Both the position numbers and the translations under genes were made by a program. Below the pieces are notes generated by a model, which ran no database searches, was not told where the DNA came from, and saw nothing but the letters and a program-made list of their open reading frames with translations. A DNA stretch of 56,690 nt from CAZPMT01 sp964587655. GTDB lineage: Bacteria > Hydrogenedentota > Hydrogenedentia > Hydrogenedentales > SLHB01. Within the stretch, counting starts at the first letter, position 1. Each line of letters opens with the position of its first letter. The stretch is taken from the NCBI GenBank assembly GCA_964587655.1, contig CAZPMT010000022.1:1-56690 (forward strand), read 5' to 3'. Positions 1 to 8,419 of the stretch are shown piece after piece.

Positions 1-432
1 CTCAACGAGATGCTCCAACTGCAGGAGGCTTTTGAAGGCCACGACACGTTCTACTTGTGTTACGACGCCGACACCACACGTGTTCTTGCTCGGGCGTACC
101 TCGTTCCCAACATGGCGCGAAATCCCATCGAGTTTCTGAAGAATCTTGTGCGCTTCACCCGCATCTTTCGGAATGAGCGGCCCGATTTGATCGTTTCTAC
201 AGGCGCTGAAATCGCAATTCCCGCAGTGATCATCGGTAAGCTGTTTCGGGCCCGCTCGATCTACATCGAGTGCGGGGCGCAAGTCGCTCACCCTTCCGTC
301 ACGGGAAGAATTCTCTGCCGCTGGGTTGACGCCTTCTTCGTGCAATGGCCGGAACTCCTCGATGCTTATGGTCATCGGGCTCGCTTCGCGGGCAGCCTCA
401 TCGACGAAGATCGCGGGGCGGATACGCCATGA
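1..432 (+). CDS. Alg14/PssD-like glycosyltransferase subunit (5' partial)
   Basis: The reading frame is open from base 1 (Leu-Asn-Glu before the first Met at 10), so the true start lies outside the window. The visible 143 residues resemble the C-terminal part of the Alg14/PssD/CpsF family. These membrane-anchoring subunits pair with an Alg13-type catalytic subunit to add the second sugar to a lipid-linked glycan. Family-like features are the NPIEFLKNLVRF helix, the PDLIVSTGAEIAIPAVIIGK strand-helix and the YIECGAQVAHPSVTGR segment. The stop codon overlaps the next start as ATGA (429-432), the usual arrangement for this two-subunit enzyme. The assignment rests on motif recognition plus the partner gene; substrate is unknown. 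Confidence 0.8.
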   Translation, partial: LNEMLQLQEAFEGHDTFYLCYDADTTRVLARAYLVPNMARNPIEFLKNLVRFTRIFRNERPDLIVSTGAEIAIPAVIIGKLFRARSIYIECGAQVAHPSVTGRILCRWVDAFFVQWPELLDAYGHRARFAGSLIDEDRGADTP

Positions 433-920
433 TCTACGTTACCTTGGGAACGATGTTTCTCGACTTTCCGCGTTTGGTCCGCAAGATGGACGAGATCGCC
501 CGCGATACCGCCGAGGAAATCATCGTTCAGACCGGAATGGGAAAGACCATCCCTTCGGCGTGCAAGCATTTTGACTTCAAACCGCATGATGAGGTCGTGA
601 GTATCCAGAGCGAGGCGCGCGTTATCGTGTGTCATGCCGGCATTGGTTCGGTGCTTGATGCGCTTCAGGTCCGGCGTCCCTTTGTGGTCGTTCCGCGCCT
701 CAAGAAATTCGACGAGCACATGAACGATCATCAGATCGATCTGGCGCGGGCCGTCGAAAGCCGCGGATGGGGCCGCATGATTCTCGACGTCGAGGACCTG
801 CCGGCCGCCTGCGCCAATCCGCCCGACGTGCCGGCGAGCTACGTTCCGGCCAAAGCCCGCCTCATTTCATCGATTCGCGAACTCGTGGACCGGATGGCGA
901 CCGGCGAATCTTTGCATTGA
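429..920 (+). CDS. Alg13/PssE-like glycosyltransferase (GT28 C-terminal domain)
   Basis: This 163-residue protein starts MIYVTLGTMFLDFPRL, the typical N-terminal strand of the GT28 C-terminal domain (UDP-sugar binding half). The central HAGIGSVLDAL and VVPRLKKFDEHMNDHQ segments correspond to the nucleotide-sugar binding region of Alg13/PssE proteins. An upstream in-frame ATG at 345 exists, but the start at 429 matches the family and overlaps the stop of the Alg14-like gene, implying translational coupling. With its neighbour it would form a cytoplasmic-face glycosyltransferase in exopolysaccharide or lipid-linked oligosaccharide synthesis. Confidence 0.85.
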   Translation: MIYVTLGTMFLDFPRLVRKMDEIARDTAEEIIVQTGMGKTIPSACKHFDFKPHDEVVSIQSEARVIVCHAGIGSVLDALQVRRPFVVVPRLKKFDEHMNDHQIDLARAVESRGWGRMILDVEDLPAACANPPDVPASYVPAKARLISSIRELVDRMATGESLH

Positions 921-976
921 GAGGATCGGATTGCGCAACATGAGCACACGGATTCGGTACGGGACGATCACACACG

Positions 977-1990
977 ATGGCGGATAACGTCGATCAGAAA
1001 CCGCGCGTCTCGATTGTCGTTCCCGCGCATAACGCGGAGAAAACGATCGGGTCTTGCCTCGGCGCGTGTCTGAGCCAAATCCATCCCAACACGGAAGTCA
1101 TTGTTGTCGATGACGGCTCGACCGATGCCACACCTCGAATAGCCCAGGCCTTTCCGGTACACTACATCCGGCAAGAGAACCGCGGGCCCGCCGCGGCGCG
1201 AAACCGCGGCGCCGCCGAAGCAACAGGCAGCTTTGTGGCCTTCACGGATGCGGATTGCCTGCCGGAACCCGACTGGATCGCTCAACTCCTGGCCGTATTC
1301 GCCGAAGGGGTTGCCGCCGTCGGAGGGACCTACGGAATTGCGAACCCGGAGAGTATGTTGGCGCGTATGATTCACGAGGAAATCGCTTTGCGGCACTCTA
1401 GCTATGGAGTCGACGTCGATTTTCTGGGATCCTTCAACGTCATGTACGACCGCGAAGCCTTCCGGACGACAGGCGGTTTCGACGAGACGTTCTCACGCGC
1501 CTCCGCTGAGGACAACGATCTTTCATACCGTCTTCTGGACGCGGGCGGCAAGCTCCGCTTCGCGCCGCACGCGATCGTCAAGCATTTCCATCCATCCCGG
1601 CTCGGACCATACCTGCGCACACAGGCCCGTCACGGATTCTGGCGCATGAAACTCTACGCAAAGCACCCGAACCGGGCCTGCAAAGGCGACCGCTACGCCG
1701 GTCTCGCGGAACTTGCGGCGCCCGCTTTGGCGCTTCTTGCCGCGCTGGCCTTGTGCCACGCCATTCTTGGACCGGCTCATTGGCCTAGCCCTGTGGGTGA
1801 TGACCTGCTGTTCTTAATGGGGTACGTCGGATTCCGTGTCTTGTTGCTGCGGCAGCGGCTCGCGCACAGGATAGACGCCACGCAAATGCTTCTCTTCCTG
1901 CCGGCGCTGATCCTCCGCGACATCGCCCGGGGCATAGGCATGCTCGCGGGCGTTGTCCGTTTCATGGTTCTCGCAAGGGGGATGCGATAG
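977..1990 (+). CDS. GT2 family glycosyltransferase with C-terminal membrane segments
   Basis: A 337-residue GT-A fold transferase. The N-terminal VSIVVPAHNAEKTIG strand, the VVDDGSTDATP motif and FTDADCLPEPDW (metal/nucleotide-sugar binding DxD region) are standard GT2 signatures. GGFDETFSRASAEDNDLSYRLL gives the acceptor-side ED motif. After residue about 230 there are hydrophobic segments (PALALLAALALCHAIL and a second one near the end), so the enzyme is probably attached to the inner membrane. It follows the Alg13/14-like pair and precedes another GT2 gene, so it most likely extends the same glycan. No SD of note; start chosen from homology of the first strand. Confidence 0.88.
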   Translation: MADNVDQKPRVSIVVPAHNAEKTIGSCLGACLSQIHPNTEVIVVDDGSTDATPRIAQAFPVHYIRQENRGPAAARNRGAAEATGSFVAFTDADCLPEPDWIAQLLAVFAEGVAAVGGTYGIANPESMLARMIHEEIALRHSSYGVDVDFLGSFNVMYDREAFRTTGGFDETFSRASAEDNDLSYRLLDAGGKLRFAPHAIVKHFHPSRLGPYLRTQARHGFWRMKLYAKHPNRACKGDRYAGLAELAAPALALLAALALCHAILGPAHWPSPVGDDLLFLMGYVGFRVLLLRQRLAHRIDATQMLLFLPALILRDIARGIGMLAGVVRFMVLARGMR

Positions 1991-2709
1991 TGGCGCGTGT
2001 TCTCGTGATCTTGCCCGCGTATAATGAAGCCGAGACGATCGGCAGAGTCATTACCGCGCTGAGGCAAGAAGCCCCCGACTACGGCATCGTCGTGATCGAC
2101 GACGGTTCGCAGGACAACACGCCCGCCGTGGTGCGACGGTTTCCGGGCGTTGATCTGGTTCAGTTGCCTTATAACCTTGGAATAGGCGGCGCAATGCAGA
2201 CTGGCTACAAGTTCGCCTTGCGAAACGGCTACGACATCGCAGTCCAATGCGATTCGGACGGGCAGCATCCCGTCGACCGCATCAAGGACCTTGTCACGCA
2301 CGTCGAAAACGGCGACGCCGACATGATTATCGGATCGCGCTATGTTTCGAATACCGGCTACACGCCTACCGTGACGCGTCGCGTCGGGAAATCCATTCTC
2401 TCGCGCCTGGTCGATGCCATCGTGGGCTCCGGCATCACCGACACGACCAGCGGGTTCCGCGCCGTGAATCGAAAGGTGATCTCGATCTTCGCCCGTCAAT
2501 ATCCGGAAGACTATCCCGAGGCCGAAGCCCTCGTTATCCTTCACAAGTCCGGACTGACAGCGGCTGAAGTTCCCGTTGAAATGCATGCCCGTCAAGGCGG
2601 CCGGACGTCAATCCGCCCGCCGCACGCATTTTATTACATGGTCAAGGTGGCGCTCGCGATCTTCATCGATCTCTTTCGCAAGTTCTCACGAACGCACGGG
2701 GATCACTAG
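1990..2709 (+). CDS. Polyprenyl-phosphate sugar synthase-like GT2 (DPM1/YfdH type)
   Basis: The 239-residue protein begins at GTG 1990, which overlaps the TAG stop of the previous gene by one base. LPAYNEAETIGRVI, VIDDGSQDNTP and QCDSDGQHPVDRI are the nucleotide-sugar binding motifs of the dolichol/undecaprenyl-phosphate mannosyl- or glucosyltransferase subgroup. SGITDTTSGFRAVNRK matches that subgroup's acceptor region. The downstream neighbour is a DUF2304 protein, a frequent partner of these enzymes. Likely reaction: transfer of a sugar from NDP-sugar to undecaprenyl phosphate on the cytoplasmic side; the sugar cannot be read from sequence. Confidence 0.87.
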   Translation: MARVLVILPAYNEAETIGRVITALRQEAPDYGIVVIDDGSQDNTPAVVRRFPGVDLVQLPYNLGIGGAMQTGYKFALRNGYDIAVQCDSDGQHPVDRIKDLVTHVENGDADMIIGSRYVSNTGYTPTVTRRVGKSILSRLVDAIVGSGITDTTSGFRAVNRKVISIFARQYPEDYPEAEALVILHKSGLTAAEVPVEMHARQGGRTSIRPPHAFYYMVKVALAIFIDLFRKFSRTHGDH

Positions 2710-2712
2710 GCT

Positions 2713-3099
2713 ATGGAAACCGCGCAACAAGTCGGCTTCACCATATCGCACCGCATAGGCCTGCTCGCCCTCAGCGTCGTCTTGCTGCTGCTCGTGCTCG
2801 AGTTGGTCCGCCGCCGCCGCTTCAAAGAACGCTACGCGCTCTTGTGGCTGGGCACCGCAGGCTGCGGCGTGATCGTGGGCGCGTTCCCCGGGATCATTGT
2901 CTGGATATCAAGGGTCACACACGTCCAGTTCTTGACGGTTTTCTTTGTGACCGCTTTCATGTTTCTCTTGGGCCTTGTGCTGAGCTTCAGCGTTGTCATT
3001 TCGAGACTATCGGAACAAAACCGCGAACTCGCACAGGAACTCGCGCTCCTGGCGTCCCGCGTGAACGACATTGAGGGCAAAAATGGACCCGACAAATGA
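2713..3099 (+). CDS. DUF2304 family membrane protein
   Basis: A 128-residue protein with three predicted membrane helices: RIGLLALSVVLLLLVLEL, a central one around CGVIVGAFPGIIVWI, and LTVFFVTAFMFLLGLVLSFSVVI. It ends in a short helix likely to form a coiled coil (SRLSEQNRELAQELALLASRVNDIE). The RRRRFKERYALLWL loop after the first helix is characteristic of DUF2304. Members usually sit beside DPM1-like GT2 genes, as here (3-base gap), and may act as flippase or anchoring partners; that role is inference from context. Confidence 0.85.
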   Translation: METAQQVGFTISHRIGLLALSVVLLLLVLELVRRRRFKERYALLWLGTAGCGVIVGAFPGIIVWISRVTHVQFLTVFFVTAFMFLLGLVLSFSVVISRLSEQNRELAQELALLASRVNDIEGKNGPDK

Positions 3100-3298
3100 G
3101 GCGCAAGGTGGCGCCGCCAAGGGAAGCCCGGAAGGGCTCGTCGGGAACGCACACGGGACGGTCCGCCTGCTGTGTCTGGCGGTCGCGGCCATATGGATCA
3201 TCGGTGGAACGCTCTTTTTTATCGTCCGCTTTTCGTCCGTCCTTTACTACGCGAACAAAGATCCTATCGACAGCATCCTCAACCGGATCCTGCGCTGA
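3083..3298 (+). CDS. Small single-pass membrane protein, unknown function
   Basis: A 71-residue protein starting MDPTNEAQGGAAKG; the ATG at 3083 lies inside the last codons of the DUF2304 gene, so the two overlap by 17 bases in different frames. It has one strong hydrophobic helix (LLCLAVAAIWIIGGTLFFIV) and ends NRILR. An alternative TTG start at 3071 would add four residues. I do not recognise a family. It is the last gene of the glycan cluster and is followed by a 223-base gap. Confidence 0.55.
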   Translation: MDPTNEAQGGAAKGSPEGLVGNAHGTVRLLCLAVAAIWIIGGTLFFIVRFSSVLYYANKDPIDSILNRILR

Positions 3299-3521
3299 TG
3301 GGCTCGGGAATTTCGCAACGGCATCCGATGTTTCGGGCTGTTGAAACGCTCTTGGAAATGTAACATGGCTTGACTCGTTCGACCAGAATTCGCGCGTAAG
3401 ACTTCGAACGCCAGCGTTTCGTTATTGTATACTGGCGCGATTTCACAATATGAATAGTCACGCGCATCTTGATAACCGGTAGGGTCGCGCTCCTGCGCGA
3501 CCGGACTCACGGGGCGCCAAC
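3299..3521. other. Intergenic gap before the antitoxin gene
   Basis: No gene seen. The gap holds an AT-richer patch (3421-3455, including a TATACT hexamer at about 3428) that could carry the promoter of the downstream antitoxin, and the hairpin at 3483-3502. No convincing intrinsic terminator for the glycan operon is visible. Confidence 0.4.
3483..3502. repeat. Perfect 8-bp stem hairpin upstream of antitoxin
   Basis: GGTCGCGC and GCGCGACC are exact complements separated by TCCT. The hairpin ends 19 bases before the ATG at 3522, so it could be an operator or a leader structure of an autoregulated antitoxin, or one more of the many dispersed palindromes in this window. Confidence 0.6.
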
Positions 3522-3767
3522 ATGAAACAGCATACAATGACGGACGCGAAGAATGATATCTGCACCATCATTCGGGAGTCGGAGAAAGAGGAGGTTCTGA
3601 TCACGCGACACGGTAAGCCCGCCGCAGTCGTGGTCGGTTTTCGAGATGAAGAGGACTGGTTTGATTACCGCCTCGAGCACGACGAGAAATTCCTGCGCAG
3701 AATAGCCCGCGCCCGAGAGGAAATCCGTAAAGGAAGGTTTGTCTCGCTGGACGATCTTCCGGGCTGA
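3522..3767 (+). CDS. Phd/YefM-family antitoxin, apparently orphan
   Basis: 81 residues. The segment MTDAKNDICTIIRESEKEEV followed by LITRHGKPAAVVVGF is the typical Phd/YefM DNA-binding half. The C-terminal part (FLRRIARAREEIRKG, then FVSLDDLPG) is the usual toxin-contacting helix. Antitoxins of this group normally overlap a RelE/ParE or Doc gene, but the next frame (3768-3863) holds no toxin; the Crp-family gene follows instead. It is therefore a solitary antitoxin or the survivor of a lost toxin pair. Start at 3522 gives MKQHTMTDAK; a start at 3537 is also possible. Confidence 0.75.
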   Translation: MKQHTMTDAKNDICTIIRESEKEEVLITRHGKPAAVVVGFRDEEDWFDYRLEHDEKFLRRIARAREEIRKGRFVSLDDLPG

Positions 3768-3863
3768 CGTAGAGAAGGCGTGTCTCAGTGGTGACTGGAG
3801 CAAGAAAGGCAGCCGCTGTGATTTTCGGAATCCCCGCTTTCAGATAGGAAATCATCCGTCCCA

Positions 3864-4568
3864 ATGAAGAAGCGCGCGCAATTGGCCCTGACCCTCAAGG
3901 ACCATCCCTTCTTCCGCAATCTCAGCGGCGGGCTGATATCCCGCGTCGAGCAGTTCGTCCACCATCGCGAGTATGAGCCCAGGCAGATCATTTTTTTCCC
4001 AGAGGACTCCTGTGACTTCGTCTATTCGGTCCGCGAAGGCCAAGTGAAGATTACGCGACACGTCAAGTCGGCCGGTCCTTCGGGCGCGGCCCGGGAGCTC
4101 ACCTTCCGCCACCTTTTTCCCGGCGACTTGTTCGGCGAGGAATGCCTCGTCGAGCGCTCAAGATACGGCGCCTATGCGGAGGCCGTCGTGCCGACCATCC
4201 TGGCTCTCATGCGCGCCGCGGACTTCAGACGCGTCCTTCGCGACGAAAACGAATTCTCGCTCCTGCTCGCCAGGCGGCTCATCGCGCGCGCCCATGAGAT
4301 GGAGCAGGTCCTGTTCGAGGCGACCTCCCAGACTGTTCGCGAGCGCATCGCCGCGGGGCTAGTGCGACTCTACCGAAAGGCGCCGCGCACTGATCGCACA
4401 ACCCTCCGCGTCACACACCAGGAGATCGCAAGCCTGGTGGGCTCGACGCGCGAGACAACCACCGCCGTCTTGCATAAGTTGCGAGAGGAAGGTATTCTGA
4501 GCATCGCGAACCGGCGCATCACCGTGCTCGACCCCGCCGCACTCGAACGCGCCGCAAGGAGCAGTTGA
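3864..4568 (+). CDS. Crp/Fnr-family transcriptional regulator
   Basis: 234 residues. Residues about 14-130 form a cyclic-nucleotide-binding-like beta barrel (NLSGGLISRVEQFVHHREYEPRQIIFFPEDSCDFVYSV, LFPGDLFGEECLVE). A long dimer helix around MEQVLFEATSQTVRERIA follows, then a winged HTH (VTHQEIASLVGSTRETTTAVLHKL). I see no Fnr-type N-terminal cysteine cluster, so it is not an obvious oxygen sensor. The stop overlaps the next ATG (TGATG at 4566-4570), so the regulator is probably co-translated with the cyclase and glucose-1-phosphate adenylyltransferase genes and may control them; effector unknown. Confidence 0.88.
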   Translation: MKKRAQLALTLKDHPFFRNLSGGLISRVEQFVHHREYEPRQIIFFPEDSCDFVYSVREGQVKITRHVKSAGPSGAARELTFRHLFPGDLFGEECLVERSRYGAYAEAVVPTILALMRAADFRRVLRDENEFSLLLARRLIARAHEMEQVLFEATSQTVRERIAAGLVRLYRKAPRTDRTTLRVTHQEIASLVGSTRETTTAVLHKLREEGILSIANRRITVLDPAALERAARSS

Positions 4569-5203
4569 TGGCCATTCGCTGGCGCGACGTCTCGATTCCG
4601 CTGCACGAAGGCATGACCGTGTGGCCCGGCGACCCGCCGTTCGAGTTCAAACCCCTTTCCAGGATAGGGAACGGCGACGGATGCAACACCTCGCGCATTG
4701 CCATTTCCACCCACGTCGGGACCCACGTCGACGCCCCGTGGCACTTCGAAGATAACGGCAGGAAACTCCACGAGGTCGACACGGCGGTTTTCTTCGGCGA
4801 AGCCGTATTGATCGAAATAGCTGGAGTGGATGTGGTTCATGCGGAAGACTTGGGAAGAGCTTCTCTGCCCCGCCGCATCCTGATTAGGACGCGGAATTCC
4901 GACTACGCCCCGGACGCGCCTTTTCAGAAGGATTTCGTCGCCCTTGCCGAGGATGCCGCCCAGCGCCTCGTCGACGAGGACGTACGCCTTGTCGGAGTTG
5001 ATTACCTCTCAGTGGCCCCCTTCAAGCAAAAGGGTCACGGGACGCACCATATCCTTCTGAGAAACGAGATCCTCGTTGTAGAAGGGCTGCGCCTGAAAGG
5101 TTTGCCTGCGGGTCCCTGTTCGTTTACCATGTTGCCATTGGCTCTTTTCGGGGCTGACGGCGCGCCGTGCAGGGCGTTTGTAGGTTGTGAGGATTCCGAG
5201 TGA
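4568..5203 (+). CDS. Metal-dependent cyclase / kynurenine formamidase-like hydrolase
   Basis: 211 residues of the cyclase family (KynB-like). The metal-binding signature HVGTHVDAPWH is present at residues 49-59, and the second conserved part is LVGVDYLSVAPF. Members hydrolyse N-formylkynurenine, isatin or other cyclic/amide substrates using Mn or Zn. There are no tryptophan catabolism genes nearby, so the substrate should not be assumed to be formylkynurenine. The start at 4568 is set by overlap with the Crp-family stop; the end overlaps the GlgC start in the same TGATG way (5201-5205). Confidence 0.85.
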   Translation: MAIRWRDVSIPLHEGMTVWPGDPPFEFKPLSRIGNGDGCNTSRIAISTHVGTHVDAPWHFEDNGRKLHEVDTAVFFGEAVLIEIAGVDVVHAEDLGRASLPRRILIRTRNSDYAPDAPFQKDFVALAEDAAQRLVDEDVRLVGVDYLSVAPFKQKGHGTHHILLRNEILVVEGLRLKGLPAGPCSFTMLPLALFGADGAPCRAFVGCEDSE

Positions 5204-6438
5204 TGAAGAACGTTCTGACCGTACTGCTCGCCGGGGGAGTGGGGGAGAGGTTGCATCCACTCACCCGGAACCGGGCAAAACCGGCCGTGCCCTTCGGCGG
5301 GATATACCGCATCATAGACGTCACGCTCTCGAACTGCCTAAACTCCAGATTGAGCCGTATTCTCGTGCTCGTCCAGTACAAATCCCACTCTCTGGCCCGC
5401 CACATGCAGCAGAGTTGGAATATCTTTGACGCCGAGTTCGGCGAATTCATCGACGTCATCCCCCCGCAACAGCGAGTCAACAGCAATTGGTATCTGGGAA
5501 CGGCCGACGCCATCTACCAGAATCTCTATTTCGTGGACCAGGAGAACACTAAGGAAGTGCTCGTCCTTTCCGGCGACCACATCTATAAGATGGACTACAT
5601 GCGGATGGTCAACTTCCATCGCGATGCCGGCGCGGACCTGACCATTGCCGCCATAGACACACCCCTTGCCGAAGCCCACAGGTTTGGCGTCCTCGAAACT
5701 TCCGCTGACGGCCGGGTCGTAGGCTTCGAGGAGAAACCAGAGAATCCCAAGCCGCTCCCAAACAAACCCGATACAGCCTATGTATCGATGGGCATCTATA
5801 TCTTCAACTTAGATGTCCTCAAACGGGTAGTCGAGTCCGATGCAATGCGCCAGTCGAGTTCTCATGACTTCGGCAAGGACATCATCCCGCGCATAATAGA
5901 GACCCACAAAGTATACGCATACCACTTCATCGATGAGAACAAGGAAGGCACCCATAAGGAGGTGCAGTACTGGCGCGATATCGGGACCATCGACGCGTAC
6001 TGGGAGGCGAACATGGACCTCGTGTCCATCGACCCTCTTTTCAACCTCTACGACAAGGCATGGCCGGTGCGCACGGGCATGCCCACCGCTCCTCCCGCGA
6101 AGTTCGTCTTCGCACAGGAAGGTCGCCGGTTCGGCGTCGCCCTTGATTCCATCGTAAGCCCCGGATGCATCGTCAGCGGGGGCATCGTCAAACGGTCCGT
6201 ACTTTCTCCATGGGTTCGCGTCAACAGCTACTCCCACGTCGAGGAGTCCATTCTCATGCACGGCTGCACCATCGGCCGGTACGCGCACGTCCGCCGCGCC
6301 ATCATCGAGAAAAACGTCCAGATTCCCGAACACGCCGTTGTTGGATACGACCTGCACGAAGACGCGAAGCGGTTCCGCGTCACCAACAGCGGAATCGTCG
6401 TCGTCGAAGGCTTTGACGCAAAACCGAGCAGCGCCTAG
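5203..6438 (+). CDS. glgC: Glucose-1-phosphate adenylyltransferase
   Basis: 411 residues, the normal length for GlgC. The N-terminal pyrophosphorylase motif LAGGVGERLHPLT (residues 9-21) is followed by RAKPAVPFGG (24-33), and GTADAIYQN plus LSGDHIYKMDYM form the catalytic core. FEEKPENPK and YWRDIGTIDAYWEANMDL are ADP-glucose binding motifs. From about residue 290 there is a left-handed beta-helix allosteric domain (SIVSPGCIVSGGIVKRSV). The enzyme makes ADP-glucose from ATP and glucose-1-phosphate, the committed step of glycogen synthesis, and sits directly before the debranching enzyme. Confidence 0.96.
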   Translation: MKNVLTVLLAGGVGERLHPLTRNRAKPAVPFGGIYRIIDVTLSNCLNSRLSRILVLVQYKSHSLARHMQQSWNIFDAEFGEFIDVIPPQQRVNSNWYLGTADAIYQNLYFVDQENTKEVLVLSGDHIYKMDYMRMVNFHRDAGADLTIAAIDTPLAEAHRFGVLETSADGRVVGFEEKPENPKPLPNKPDTAYVSMGIYIFNLDVLKRVVESDAMRQSSSHDFGKDIIPRIIETHKVYAYHFIDENKEGTHKEVQYWRDIGTIDAYWEANMDLVSIDPLFNLYDKAWPVRTGMPTAPPAKFVFAQEGRRFGVALDSIVSPGCIVSGGIVKRSVLSPWVRVNSYSHVEESILMHGCTIGRYAHVRRAIIEKNVQIPEHAVVGYDLHEDAKRFRVTNSGIVVVEGFDAKPSSA

Positions 6439-6449
6439 GAGATCCCTCC

Positions 6450-8357
6450 GTGGACCCCTTAAGCACGCCCCATATTCGCGATTACTCCGCCGCCAGCGAG
6501 ATCGAGTGGATCGAGGCGGATGGCATGGGCGGCATCGCCGCCTCATCGGTCATCAACGTAAACACCCGCAAGCAGCACGCTGTTCTTTCCGCAGAGTTCG
6601 ATTCTCTCGGACGCGTCGTGCTACTTGCGAACCTTCAGGAAACCCTCGTCGACGGGAACCGCCACCTGGACCTCTCGACAAACGCCTATTTCGGCGCCAT
6701 CCACCCAACCGGATACCTCGCCCTCGAAGCGTTCGTCCCCGACCCCTGGCCGACGTGGCGCTACGTGTTCGACGACATTGCCATCGAGAAGCAGATCTTG
6801 ATGGTTCATGGTGAACACGCCGTCGTTGTCACATACACGTTGACCGCCGCGCCGCGTCCCATGCTGTTGATACTGCGGCCGCTCCTCGCCTTTCGACGCC
6901 ACAACGCGCTCCGCTCCGAACGGGGCAGTTTCCCGAATAACTGGCACGGCACCGGCGAGTTCGTCGAGTGCCGCCCATTCGATGACGGTCCGACGCTCTA
7001 CATCGCCCACCCCGGCGCCAAGATCGAAACCATAGGACTCTGGTACCGAGGCTTTGTGTACGAACGCGACGGCGAATCCCGCGTCGAGTGCGGCGAAGAC
7101 CTGTACCATCCCGGATCCCTCGAACTCACGCTTCTCCCCGGCGAACCGCGCTCGTTCGTGTTCTCCACGCCCAGTCCCCAGAGCGTCGAACGCGTCCAAG
7201 CGTACCGAGCCGCCGAACGCGACCGGCGCGAGGCCGTCACGCACGTCCCCGGGGCCGTCGCCGATCCGTTCTTTGCCGACCTTCTCCGCGCCGCTGATGC
7301 ATTGATCTACGAGGATATCAACGGATGGCCCGCCATCCACCCGGGGCTTCCCTGGGGCGAGGCGTCCCTGTACCGCGGCCTTATAGCTTTTTCCGGTCTT
7401 CTGCTTGTGCGGAAACGCTTCGACGTTGCCCGCGACTTTCTCAAGGGCGTTGCCGACCGTTGGCGCAAGACCGCAACCCCCTCCAAATTCGAACCCGATT
7501 CCATACCAGGCCACATGCACCCGGACGATGTCCCGTTGTGGGTCTTCATCGCCGCCTGGCAATACTGGAAGGCCGCCGGGGATGAGGATTTTCTCGGCGA
7601 TGAACTCCTGCCGTGGCTCGAAGAGATTGCGCAATACTACCTATCGGAAGGCGAGGTCCGGTGTACCGGAGACGGGCTCATCGAAGTTGGGCACGAACCC
7701 GGGGCCGATTACCAACCAGTGCTTCCCCTTGGCACGAACGCCCTGTGGTACAACGCCCAAATGATCCTTGCGGAATTCTGCGAACTCAAGAGCGGCCCGG
7801 AAGCCCGCAAGTGGCGCGAGAGTGCGCGAAGAACCGCCATGGCTCTCCAGGAAGTCTTCTCCGGCCAGATCCGGCAGGGATTGGCCGACCACGTAACACT
7901 CGCGCCGTTTCATCGCGATGAGACGGTCCGCGCCAGCCAGGTCCTCGTCGTCGGGCTTCCTTTCTGCCCATTGAACGACCCGGTCCCTACCGTCCAACTC
8001 ATCCGAGAGCATCTCGCCACGCCTCTCGGCCTGCGAAGTCTCTCCCCAAGAGATTCCCGTTACGTGGGAAACGGCGACGACGTCAGACTGCTTCCGAAAT
8101 GCTGGTCGGGAAGCGTCGACGCCACTTGGTTTGGCCTCTACCGCGATGCCATCGAGAGAATAGGACCCGCGCGGGATCCCCTCCTCTTCGAACCCTTCAA
8201 GCAGGAACTCCATCGCCGGGGTTATGGCCATATCTCCGGCGCCTTTACGGGTGATCCACCACATGAACCGCTCGATTACGTGGCTTCAGCAAGCGCGTTG
8301 GGAGAGATCATTCGGACCTACGCGCGGGAAACCCTGAGACTAGGCCATGTTGTATAG
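6450..8357 (+). CDS. Glycogen debranching enzyme (amylo-alpha-1,6-glucosidase type)
   Basis: 635 residues starting at GTG 6450 behind AGGAGATC. The N-terminal GDE_N-like domain contains EWIEADGMGGIAASSVINVNTRKQH and LVDGNRHLDLSTNAYFGAIHPTG. The C-terminal (alpha/alpha)6 barrel of the GH133/AGL type has DINGWPAIHPGLPWGEASLYRGL, VPLWVFIAAWQYW, and the typical end motifs NGDDVRLLPKCWSGSVDATWF and HRRGYGHISGAFTGD. It would hydrolyse alpha-1,6 branch points of glycogen. It lies 11 bases after glgC, so synthesis and breakdown functions share an operon. Confidence 0.93.
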   Translation: MDPLSTPHIRDYSAASEIEWIEADGMGGIAASSVINVNTRKQHAVLSAEFDSLGRVVLLANLQETLVDGNRHLDLSTNAYFGAIHPTGYLALEAFVPDPWPTWRYVFDDIAIEKQILMVHGEHAVVVTYTLTAAPRPMLLILRPLLAFRRHNALRSERGSFPNNWHGTGEFVECRPFDDGPTLYIAHPGAKIETIGLWYRGFVYERDGESRVECGEDLYHPGSLELTLLPGEPRSFVFSTPSPQSVERVQAYRAAERDRREAVTHVPGAVADPFFADLLRAADALIYEDINGWPAIHPGLPWGEASLYRGLIAFSGLLLVRKRFDVARDFLKGVADRWRKTATPSKFEPDSIPGHMHPDDVPLWVFIAAWQYWKAAGDEDFLGDELLPWLEEIAQYYLSEGEVRCTGDGLIEVGHEPGADYQPVLPLGTNALWYNAQMILAEFCELKSGPEARKWRESARRTAMALQEVFSGQIRQGLADHVTLAPFHRDETVRASQVLVVGLPFCPLNDPVPTVQLIREHLATPLGLRSLSPRDSRYVGNGDDVRLLPKCWSGSVDATWFGLYRDAIERIGPARDPLLFEPFKQELHRRGYGHISGAFTGDPPHEPLDYVASASALGEIIRTYARETLRLGHVV

Positions 8358-8419
8358 ATCGCACCGCTATGTAGCGGGCAAGTTGCGTACTTGTATGTAC
8401 AAACATACGGAGAAAACCC

